21,650 nucleotides of DNA, from NCBI GenBank assembly GCA_003506995.1, contig DNXB01000264.1:17629-39278 (forward strand). The letters are read 5' to 3'. The DNA comes from Verrucomicrobiales bacterium. GTDB taxonomy: Bacteria > Verrucomicrobiota > Verrucomicrobiia > Verrucomicrobiales > Verrucomicrobiaceae. The translations under genes were made by a program, and so were the position numbers. Under the pieces are notes generated by a model that did not search any database, was not told the origin of the DNA, and saw nothing but the letters and a program-made list of their open reading frames with translations. Shown here piece by piece: positions 8,305 through 14,456 of this stretch (positions are counted from its first letter, which is position 1; the number at the start of each line of letters is the position of its first letter).

Positions 8305-9309
8305 TCAGGGATTGAAAGGCTCAGGGAACGCGAAGCCATTCACGGCCGCGCCACGGTCTTTGATAAGAAGCGCCTTGCCAGGCTGCACCTGGACGGTGTT
8401 CTGCGTGGAGCCGGTGCCGCTGCTGTCGCTTTCCAGATACCAGTTGCCATTGCTCTTCCGCCAGTAACCCAGAAACACACCGCTGCTCTCGATGTAAATC
8501 ACATCAGACAAAGAGGCCAGAGTGCTGGAGGTGACGAATGAGCCGATACCGCTCGTGCCCAGGGTGGTTACGAAACTGAACGGGTTGTTCAGACAGTGGG
8601 TCGTGTTACCACCGGAAGTGGAAGGGCGAAAGCGATCCCCCACAGACTCACCTTGAATCACGACTGTCTTGCTGCCGCCGCCTTTACGTGCAACCAGCAC
8701 ACCTTTGGAAAAGGGAATGGAAACATCGTTTTGACTGGCACCTGAACCACTGGAGTCGCTTTGCAACCTCCAACCCTGGCCGCTTTTGTGCCAGTAACCG
8801 GTAAACACACCATTGTTCTCAATGAACACCACATCAGAGAGAGAGAGCAGCGTGCCGGTGAGCAGGCTGACCGTCGAAGGGAATGCCCCAAACAAGGAGG
8901 CCAGGGTGTGGTTCTCGACAATCTCGAACTCATCCCCGACCACTGGCGTGATATTCACGTCGGTATCAACCGTGTTGGCGGTGTTGCCGGTGATGCGCAC
9001 GACGCGTCCATAAGCTCCAGCGGCTGACGGATCCCGCCGTGAACAAATGTGAATCGAATGGTTTGTAAGAACACCAGGGGTCAGCGTGACGCTGACACCG
9101 AGAGTCGCACCGGAAACCGAGGTGATGTTACCGTCGAAGGGGATGGACTTCGCATAAGGGACCGCCAGGGCGCTGGTGGTGGTGGCTGGAAGCGTCACTT
9201 GGGTGATGCCACCGTGGGAACTAACAGGTTTGTCAGCAGCCGTGGCGGAAATGGCTGCGAAAAAAGCAGCGGCCAGGATGCTGAAGGAACGACGGAAGGT
9301 TCGAATCAT
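8305..9309 (-). CDS. Secreted protein with an internal tandem duplication (possible verrucomicrobial TIGR02597-type protein)
   Basis: A 334-residue exported protein beginning at ATG 9309 with an RR-containing signal peptide (MIRTFRRSFSILAAAFFAAI, cleavage near ATAA-D). Two copies of a roughly 60-residue unit lie exactly 110 residues apart without gaps: residues 150-209 (SLSDVVFIENNGVF, GYWHKSGQGW, SDSSGSG) and 260-319 (SLSDVIYIESSGVF, GYWRKSNGNW, SDSSGTG). Each is preceded by a VGDxF segment (124-128 and 223-227). I recall a Verrucomicrobia-specific family of secreted paralogues named TIGR02597 with this look, but could not check it. A longer open frame reaches back to 9411, but the extra residues precede a good signal peptide and overlap a likely promoter, so the inner ATG is preferred. 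It is the first gene of the presumed TonB-receptor operon. Function unknown; conserved Trp/Tyr clusters might bind carbohydrate. Confidence 0.85.
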   Translation of the reverse strand: MIRTFRRSFSILAAAFFAAISATAADKPVSSHGGITQVTLPATTTSALAVPYAKSIPFDGNITSVSGATLGVSVTLTPGVLTNHSIHICSRRDPSAAGAYGRVVRITGNTANTVDTDVNITPVVGDEFEIVENHTLASLFGAFPSTVSLLTGTLLSLSDVVFIENNGVFTGYWHKSGQGWRLQSDSSGSGASQNDVSIPFSKGVLVARKGGGSKTVVIQGESVGDRFRPSTSGGNTTHCLNNPFSFVTTLGTSGIGSFVTSSTLASLSDVIYIESSGVFLGYWRKSNGNWYLESDSSGTGSTQNTVQVQPGKALLIKDRGAAVNGFAFPEPFNP

Positions 9310-9334
9310 GGTTTGTTTTGTGTGTGAGGTGTGC

Positions 9335-9351
9335 GCCTGCTCCGAGCAGGC
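9335..9351 (-). promoter_or_regulatory. 5' leader hairpin of the TonB-receptor operon
   Basis: A perfect 7-bp inverted repeat, GCCTGCT/AGCAGGC, with a 3-base loop lies 25 bases upstream of the first ATG of the operon (9309). On the transcript it is followed by an unstructured C/A-rich stretch up to the start codon. It may protect the 5' end of the mRNA or serve as a binding site; it has no T-run, so it is not a terminator. Confidence 0.4.
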
Positions 9352-9356
9352 ACCGC

Positions 9357-9385
9357 CATAGAACCTTTTTCCCAGACTGAACCAA
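9357..9385 (-). promoter_or_regulatory. Weak candidate sigma70-type promoter of the TonB-receptor operon
   Basis: On the minus strand TTGGTT (9385-9380) and TCTATG (9362-9357) are separated by 17 bases, in the right place to start transcription just upstream of the leader hairpin. Each hexamer matches only three of six consensus positions, so this is a guess; consensus is poorly established for this phylum. Confidence 0.22.
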
Positions 9386-9507
9386 CCTTTGCGCGGAAAC
9401 ACTTTCGTCACCTTTCCCCCTGGCGCTGAACTCCTTTTGAAGGGCTCGCAAGCGGTCTTGAGTGCCAGTTTGTTTTCTTGCTGAAGCGGATGACCTCGAA
9501 CGCCGCC

Positions 9508-10485
9508 TCACGGCTCCTTTTCCGCCCGAGCCGGACCCACGGCACCGGCCTGCGGCACAGGATCAACCGCACCGGCGATCTTCTCGCGCAGGACTTTGTC
9601 TGCCACGGCCAGTTCTGGAAACTTCAGCGCCAGCTCACGCCAGTAAACGGCGGCGGCGTCCGGCTTCCCCTGCCCTTCGTAATAGCGGGCCAGGCTCTCC
9701 AGCTCCTTCTGCTCGGAGAGGCGGAGCTCGGCCAGGCAACTGCGGGCCAGGGCGGCGCGCTCACTCTGCGGGTAGCGGGCCAGGAACCAGACCAGGGCAT
9801 CCCGTGCCGCCGCAGCCTGGCGGGGAGCGGCGCTTTTCATGGTCTTCCACTGCTTGTAACGGATGTAGGCGATCTGGCAGGCGGCATCATCCGCAAGCTC
9901 ATGATCGGTGTGCGCCTCCACAAACTCCTCATGCATGAGCAGCGCCTGGGGCAGCTTCCCGGCGCGCTCCAGCATGAGCGCAAAGTCGTAGTGTGCCTGC
10001 CGCGCCACCTCGCTCTGCGGGCCGTTGCGGATGATGGTTTGCAGCATGCCGGCCAGCATTTCCTGCTCCGCCTCGTTCAGCGCCTTGGAACGCGCCGGCT
10101 CCAGACCACGCCGTCTTTGACGCTGCTCCTCCGCGTCCATCATGGAGCGGGCCAGCCCCAGTTGCTCGGCATGCGCTTTTTCAAAATGCCCGGCGTGACT
10201 GGTGATCAACACCTGCAAGGCGTCAAACGCGGCCTGCTTGTCATCCAGATGATTTTCCAACCGTGCGATCTGCCACCACGCGTCCGCCGCACGGTCGGTA
10301 CGCGGGTACAGTTTGGCGATGGTGCGATAGCGCCGCAGCGCGTCCTCATGCTCGCCCTCGACGAGAGACTGATGCGCGCGTTTCGACAACAGCAACGCCG
10401 TCTCATCATCGTCCGCCGCACGAGCCCCTGAAACCGCCAGCACGAGGCACGGCAGCAGCAGGCATAGACGGGACTTCAGGCGCAT
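9508..10485 (-). CDS. Secreted TPR protein, BamD/YbgF-like repeats
   Basis: A 325-residue protein with a Sec signal peptide (1-23, SGARA-A) and TPR-type helix pairs: EGEHEDALRRYRTIAKLYP (about 43-61), HLDDKQAAFDALQVLI, ERAGKLPQALLMHEEFVEAH and GQGKPDAAAVYWRELALKFP (about 269-288). The spacing of about 35-40 residues and the xxYPxTxxAxxAxxxIA pattern recall the BamD/YbgF group of envelope TPR proteins. It lacks the lipobox cysteine of BamD (the Cys residues at 8 and 13 lie inside the signal peptide), so it is probably soluble in the periplasm and not the essential BamD itself. It is the last gene of a three-gene run after an outer-membrane barrel and a lipoprotein, only 10 bases past the lipoprotein stop, arguing for a shared transcript and an envelope role. 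Confidence 0.85.
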   Translation of the reverse strand: MRLKSRLCLLLPCLVLAVSGARAADDDETALLLSKRAHQSLVEGEHEDALRRYRTIAKLYPRTDRAADAWWQIARLENHLDDKQAAFDALQVLITSHAGHFEKAHAEQLGLARSMMDAEEQRQRRRGLEPARSKALNEAEQEMLAGMLQTIIRNGPQSEVARQAHYDFALMLERAGKLPQALLMHEEFVEAHTDHELADDAACQIAYIRYKQWKTMKSAAPRQAAAARDALVWFLARYPQSERAALARSCLAELRLSEQKELESLARYYEGQGKPDAAAVYWRELALKFPELAVADKVLREKIAGAVDPVPQAGAVGPARAEKEP

Positions 10486-10495
10486 GGCTGGTGTC

Positions 10496-10972
10496 TTATT
10501 CTCCCGGCGAGGTGACCGGGAGATCAGGCAGCGTCAGCAGCGCTCCGCCAGGGGCGGTGGAACCTGCGGGCGTGATGGACCAGGGCTTGTACGTCTTCGC
10601 CAGTTGTTCGCTGCTGCGCTTGCCCAAGGTCAGCGGCCCCAGAAGCACCGTCATGGCCTTTCCTTTCAGCGGGTTTTTCACCTGGGTCTCGGCTCCTGGA
10701 TAAAGATTTTCAACGAGGCCGCTGTTCGGCCCTGCGGAATCCACATGCGGCACTCCCACGGCATCCACGATGGTGTAATCGAAGCTCACAATATCACGTC
10801 CGGTGTTGCGGAACTTCACGGAGTGCAGGACCACCTCCTCATCGACCACCTCGGTGACTTGACGCCAGGTGACAGGGGTGTTGGCCAGCGGTTTCTGACG
10901 GGATTCGATCACCGTGCAGGAAGACAACGCGGCGAGGGCCATTAAGAGGCATGGGACAAGATGTTTCATCAT
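10496..10972 (-). CDS. Small lipoprotein, possibly YcfL/DUF1425-like
   Basis: A 158-residue protein with a lipoprotein signal: hydrophobic core then LSSC (16-19), cysteine 19 being the predicted lipid-modified residue followed by Thr, which by the +2 rule favours outer-membrane sorting. The mature part has a beta-sandwich-like stretch (VVLHSVKFRNTGRDIVSFDYTIVDAVG, in pieces) resembling the YcfL/DUF1425 type, in which a 'residue-R-x-N-x-G' strand precedes a tyrosine-rich strand; this resemblance is by eye only. In enterobacteria ycfL neighbours lpoB, but no LpoB is seen here. Two adjacent ATG codons (10972 and 10969) could start it; the first is given. It lies 33 bases after the outer-membrane barrel gene and 10 before the TPR gene. 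Function unknown. Confidence 0.8.
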   Translation of the reverse strand: MMKHLVPCLLMALAALSSCTVIESRQKPLANTPVTWRQVTEVVDEEVVLHSVKFRNTGRDIVSFDYTIVDAVGVPHVDSAGPNSGLVENLYPGAETQVKNPLKGKAMTVLLGPLTLGKRSSEQLAKTYKPWSITPAGSTAPGGALLTLPDLPVTSPGE

Positions 10973-11005
10973 GGGGAAAGCTGGCTGAAAGCGTGTGTTG
11001 GAAGA

Positions 11006-11779
11006 TTAGTAGCGGTAGCGGAAGCCAAGGATGTATCCGTCGCTGCCGAACTGCTCGAGATTGTCCAAGTCGCCGTAGTTCTGCTGCCGGTACTCGGCAA
11101 ACAGGCTGTATTTGTCCTCCCACGACCACTCCAGCCCGGTGTACCAGTGCCAGCAATCGATGAACTCATTGAGGATGGTGGGTGTGACCGCGGTGAGTGC
11201 CCCATTATGGTTGACCTGCGAGTCAGAACGAACGGTCGGCGTGCCAAACCACACCTGGCCGCCTCCCAGCCCGCCCCCGATGTAAGGTTTGAAACCCGCC
11301 AGAACCTTGCCGATCCGCGCACGGTAGCGCCACAGATCCACGGACACCGAGCCGCCAAGCGTGAAAAACAGCGAGCTCATGTCCACATCGTAGGAAACGA
11401 TGTCATTGGTGACAGTGGCGCCATTGAAGTTGCCACGATTGCCCTTCAGCTTGGCCGTGTTGAAAGTGCCGTCGAACTGCAACGAATACATCAGCGGCAG
11501 TCTTTTCATCCGCCAGCTCTTGCCGATCTGCACCCCGAAGATGGCGCTGCCAGCCTCGTCATTCAGAGGAAACTCATTCCCGCCAATGCGCATCGTGCCC
11601 TTCTGCCCGATCGACTCGCCCGAATAAACCCCCACATACGGGCCGAATTTGCGCTTCGTGGTCATGGCGTCTGCCTTTTCAGCAACACTGCGCAATTCCA
11701 GCTCTGCGGAGGCAAACGCGGGCATCATGACCACCAAAAGGGCCACGCGGCAGAATGAGTGAAGTGAGGAGTGTTGCAT
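11006..11779 (-). CDS. Small outer-membrane beta-barrel protein
   Basis: A 257-residue protein with a signal peptide (1-25, PAFASA-E) and alternating-hydrophobicity strands with aromatic girdles: GPYVGVYSG, MYSLQFDGTF, SSLFFTLGGSVSVDLW, FKPYIGGGLGGGQVWFG, HWYTGLEWSWEDKYSLFAEYRQ and a last strand DGYILGFRYRY ending in an aromatic residue, as required for BAM-dependent insertion. Length and strand number fit an 8- to 10-stranded OmpA/OmpX-like barrel of the OMP_b-brl type. No peptidoglycan-binding domain is attached. It is the first gene of the barrel-lipoprotein-TPR run and diverges from the pseudoprotease-TPR gene, from which it is separated by a 125-base intergenic region. Its specific role (channel, adhesin or structural) cannot be told. 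Confidence 0.85.
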   Translation of the reverse strand: MQHSSLHSFCRVALLVVMMPAFASAELELRSVAEKADAMTTKRKFGPYVGVYSGESIGQKGTMRIGGNEFPLNDEAGSAIFGVQIGKSWRMKRLPLMYSLQFDGTFNTAKLKGNRGNFNGATVTNDIVSYDVDMSSLFFTLGGSVSVDLWRYRARIGKVLAGFKPYIGGGLGGGQVWFGTPTVRSDSQVNHNGALTAVTPTILNEFIDCWHWYTGLEWSWEDKYSLFAEYRQQNYGDLDNLEQFGSDGYILGFRYRY

Positions 11780-11904
11780 GAGGTGAGAGGGAGAATTCCC
11801 TGCCGTTTACCCTTTTGCAGCGCCGGTAGAAATCACTTCCATGTGAACAAATCGTCACAGAGAAGCCCCGCAGGCCGTCATTTAAGCGTGTCATCATACG
11901 CCCC
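11780..11904. promoter_or_regulatory. Divergent intergenic region between barrel operon and pseudoprotease gene
   Basis: These 125 bases separate two divergent starts (ATG 11779 minus, GTG 11905 plus) and must hold both promoters. No strong -35/-10 pair could be fixed. A 10-mer AAATCGTCAC at 11849-11858 also occurs at 4299-4308 upstream of the TonB receptor, but repeats of this length arise by chance in a window of this size. Confidence 0.5.
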
Positions 11905-13623
11905 GTGAAACAGCCGTCGTCCATCCTGATCACCCTGCTGGCAGTGTCCTTCTGCCTGGGTTCCGCCTATTCCCAAACGCCCGCGAAAAAGCCCGCGCAT
12001 CCCCCGGAAATCAACGATCCCGTCACCAAACGACCCGAACCGCTTCCGACCATCGAACTGCCTGCCGACGATGGCTTTCCAGCCATGGAAGAGCTGGGAG
12101 AGTATGAAAACCCGCTGCTCCTTTTTCAAGGCAACCCCAATGGGCTGCCGATGGGGGAGGAGATCGATCCCGGACGACCGCCTGACCTGCTGCCACCGCT
12201 GGCCCCCTTCCCTGGCGATGCCCCTGACAAACCGATGACCCCGGCGGAGCTCAAGCTGCTCTCCCTCGGCCAGAAAGTCGTGGCCTCCGTGGTCAGCATC
12301 CGCGTGTGGGACGAGTTTGGCGGGCAGATCGCGCACGGGGTCGGCTGTTTCGTGACGGACGACGGCGTGGTGCTCACCGACGCCGGTCTGGTGCATCCTG
12401 AGATCGCCGGCAAAATCGACCGCATCACCCTCACCACCGCCGATGGCACCAACCAGCCTGTGACCGGCTTCTATCTGGCGGACAACACCACCGGCGTGAC
12501 CCTGCTCCAGGCCGAAACCCGCTCTTCCAAACCACTCCGCTTCAAAACAGAAGTGAATCTCGCCAAGGAAACGCCCTGCCATGTCGTCGCCGTTTCCGAA
12601 AAGCGCGGCCTCGTCATCGCCAACGCAAAAATCCAGAAAGACTCGTCTGTGACCGCGTTGGGCTGGCATCCGCTGCGCGGCGATGAATCCCCCGGCGCGG
12701 TCGGTTCCCCGGTGCTCGATGACGACGGCAACGTCATCGCCATGGTCGGCATGCGCGTCCCCTTGAAGAGCTGGATGAACTTCGCCCTGAAAGCCGATCA
12801 AGCAGCGTTCGAGGTTCAGCGGCGGCGATCGGCGTTTCAGCCGCTCGCGAACCTGCCGAAGGCACCCACGCTCGTCAGCGTGGCCCGCAGCACGGAGTTT
12901 CTCGAAGCGTTTCAGACTTTGCAGGCCAAGCGGGTCGAGTCCGCGCTGCCGAAACTCATCCGCCTCACCGCCAAGTATCCGCGCAGCGCCGAATGCTGGG
13001 CGCTGCTGGGACTGGCCGCCAGCTATCTCGGCGGCGCGTCGGAAGCGGTGAACTGCCAGCGCAAGGCCGTCGCCCTCGACCCCAAGGCCGGCCTCTACTG
13101 GCACCAGCTCGCCTTTGCCAAACTGCGAGATAAATCCGCCACCGCGCCGAACACGGAAGAAGACCGCGAGGCGCTGGAACTTGCCACGCAGCAGCGCCCG
13201 GAGGACTCGCTCGCCTGGCTGCTGCTGGCCTCCCGCCATGCGCGTGATGGCAATCTCGGCAAGGCCGAGGACGCGCTGAACCGCGTCATCCTGCTGGCCC
13301 CAGACTTCGCTCAAGGGCACTACCTCATGGCGTATGTCCGTGGGCGTTTGCGCGACTACGATGGCGCGGAGCAGCACATCCGCCGTGCTTTGAACCTGAA
13401 CTCCCGCTATCCCGAGGCTTGGTATTACCAGGGCTTGATGTTCGACAAAAAAGGCGACTTCGACGCGGCCGCCAAAGCCTACCAGACCACGGTCCGCCTG
13501 CGCCCAAATCATCCTCAGGCTTGGATGAATCTCGCCCACTCGCTCAAAAAGGCAGGAAAAACCACCGAGGCACGCCAGGCATTCCAAGAACACCAGCGCC
13601 GCACCACACCGGCGAAGCCGTGA
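11905..13623 (+). CDS. Secreted inactive trypsin/DegP-like protease domain fused to TPR repeats
   Basis: A 572-residue protein starting at GTG 11905 with a signal peptide (1-23, GSAYS-Q), a Pro-rich linker (25-115), a trypsin-like beta-barrel domain (about 118-300) and TPRs (about 345-560; e.g. ASYLGGASEAVNCQRKAVALDP, RDYDGAEQHIRRALNLN, GDFDAAAKAYQTTVRLRP). The protease fold is recognisable from DegP-like landmarks (VVASVVSIRV 125-134; GVGCFVTDDGVVLTD 145-159; DDDGNVIAMVG 272-282), but the catalytic positions are replaced: LTNNHV becomes LTDAGL (His to Gly161), DxxTDLA becomes DNTTGVT (Asp to Gly197), and GNSGGP becomes GAVGSP (Ser to Val266). It should therefore bind rather than cleave, acting as a periplasmic scaffold or receptor. 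It stands alone on the plus strand, divergent from the barrel operon and converging on the pseudopilin gene 19 bases away. Confidence 0.85.
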   Translation: MKQPSSILITLLAVSFCLGSAYSQTPAKKPAHPPEINDPVTKRPEPLPTIELPADDGFPAMEELGEYENPLLLFQGNPNGLPMGEEIDPGRPPDLLPPLAPFPGDAPDKPMTPAELKLLSLGQKVVASVVSIRVWDEFGGQIAHGVGCFVTDDGVVLTDAGLVHPEIAGKIDRITLTTADGTNQPVTGFYLADNTTGVTLLQAETRSSKPLRFKTEVNLAKETPCHVVAVSEKRGLVIANAKIQKDSSVTALGWHPLRGDESPGAVGSPVLDDDGNVIAMVGMRVPLKSWMNFALKADQAAFEVQRRRSAFQPLANLPKAPTLVSVARSTEFLEAFQTLQAKRVESALPKLIRLTAKYPRSAECWALLGLAASYLGGASEAVNCQRKAVALDPKAGLYWHQLAFAKLRDKSATAPNTEEDREALELATQQRPEDSLAWLLLASRHARDGNLGKAEDALNRVILLAPDFAQGHYLMAYVRGRLRDYDGAEQHIRRALNLNSRYPEAWYYQGLMFDKKGDFDAAAKAYQTTVRLRPNHPQAWMNLAHSLKKAGKTTEARQAFQEHQRRTTPAKP

Positions 13624-13642
13624 GCGAAATCTGATCCTGGTT

Positions 13643-14344
13643 TCACCTGTTTGGGACTTCCACCACGGGTGCTGGCGAATTGGCCGGCCCAGGTGCTGGC
13701 GTCAGGACCATGGCTGGCTCGCTGGGTGCGATCCAGAACACGCGGCGTGCCGACTGTCCATCGACACCCGTCATCACCACCTCGATCAGCAGCGGATGCG
13801 CATGACGGGCGTTTTCCTCCAGCGGCTCGGTCCAAAGCGTGGCCCACTGCCGGGTGTTGGGATCAAACACGCGCCATTCGCAGGCTCCGAGGTCGTCAAA
13901 CAGCACCACCCGCGCCGGTTCCTGCTCCTGCTTCTTTTCCCGGCAGGTCAGTAGCATCCGCACGCCGCCGCCGGGCGCGGGTTCGGTGAACAGATTTACC
14001 ACCATGTCCGGCATGCCGTTGAAGGGCGAGGGCACGCCGTGCAGTTCCACGCCGCTCAGGTACTGGCCGCCATCCTGCGTTGTTTTCACATTCAAGGCCG
14101 CCGTGGGAGGCAGTTCGGCAAACAAACGCTCGCCAAACGTGGTGAACGCCTGCTGGCGGGCGTCACGGCGCTGCGCACGGCGCACATCGTCGGCAAGGGT
14201 GATGGTGCCTTGGGCGATGGAGTGAACCGCCGCGAGCACCAGCGCCACAATGAACAGCACGATGACGACCTCCAGCAGCGTGAAGCCCGCACGCGCACGC
14301 ACCAGCGGGAGCTTTAGCTCAAGCCCAACGGGCTTGCGGATCAT
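13643..14344 (-). CDS. Type II/IV pseudopilin-like protein (GspJ-like)
   Basis: The diagnostic feature is a class III prepilin signal: G-FTLLEVVIVLFIVALVLAA, with cleavage after Gly20, Phe +1 and Glu +5, followed by a single hydrophobic helix and a globular C-terminal domain of about 190 residues with ACEWRVFD and RRVFWIAP segments, as in minor pseudopilins of type II secretion systems (GspJ/PulJ type). ATG 14344 gives a 20-residue leader that is partly encoded by a palindromic repeat; GTG 14302 gives a textbook 6-residue leader (MRARAG-F) and leaves the palindromes outside the gene, so it is an equally good start. An ATG-free open frame extends to 14410 but is unlikely to be translated. No other type II secretion genes are in the window, so it works with a system elsewhere. 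It ends convergently with the pseudoprotease-TPR gene. Confidence 0.8.
   Translation of the reverse strand: MIRKPVGLELKLPLVRARAGFTLLEVVIVLFIVALVLAAVHSIAQGTITLADDVRRAQRRDARQQAFTTFGERLFAELPPTAALNVKTTQDGGQYLSGVELHGVPSPFNGMPDMVVNLFTEPAPGGGVRMLLTCREKKQEQEPARVVLFDDLGACEWRVFDPNTRQWATLWTEPLEENARHAHPLLIEVVMTGVDGQSARRVFWIAPSEPAMVLTPAPGPANSPAPVVEVPNR
14309..14336. repeat. REP-like palindrome 1 (double hairpin)
   Basis: GAGCT-TT-AGCTC (14309-14320) abuts CAAGCCC-AAC-GGGCTTG (14320-14336), a perfect 7-bp stem with an AAC loop. It overlaps the ATG-based N-terminus of the pseudopilin gene. The CCCAACGGG core is shared with the palindrome at 14401-14419. Confidence 0.65.
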
Positions 14345-14346
14345 AG

Positions 14347-14369
14347 CCCAGGGTTCGCAGAACCCTGGG
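14347..14369. repeat. REP-like palindrome 2
   Basis: CCCAGGGTTC (14347-14356) pairs perfectly with GAACCCTGGG (14360-14369) around a 3-base GCA loop: a 10-bp stem. It is only 10 bases from palindrome 1 and directly upstream of the pseudopilin ATG. Confidence 0.65.
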
Positions 14370-14400
14370 TGTGACGTGTGTCCCTCACCGTGGCCAAGGG

Positions 14401-14419
14401 GCAACCCCAACGGGGTTGC
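14401..14419. repeat. REP-like palindrome 3
   Basis: GCAACCCC (14401-14408), AAC loop, GGGGTTGC (14412-14419): a perfect 8-bp stem with the same CCCAACGGG core and AAC loop as palindrome 1. It lies 37 bases past the ABC ATPase stop codon and could also slow or end its transcription, but no T-run follows. Confidence 0.65.
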
Positions 14420-14456
14420 GTCCGTTGTGCGCTGGCGAGCTGGTGTTGAGGCTGGT

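Noticed and set aside
9310..9411. 34-residue N-terminal extension of the duplicated-repeat protein
   Set aside because: It lies before a well-formed signal peptide and covers the likely promoter and leader hairpin.
9448..9467. Sigma54-like elements TGGCAC and TTGC on the minus strand upstream of the TonB-receptor operon
   Set aside because: The spacer is 10 bases instead of the required 5, so it does not fit a sigma54 promoter.
11878..13593. A 571-codon minus-strand open frame opposite the pseudoprotease-TPR gene
   Set aside because: Product shows no recognisable motif; the plus strand has a signal peptide, protease fold landmarks and TPRs in the same span.
13643..14410. Longer pseudopilin starting at 14410
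   Set aside because: It would translate through palindromic repeats and give a 42-residue leader before the prepilin cleavage site, far longer than in known pseudopilins.
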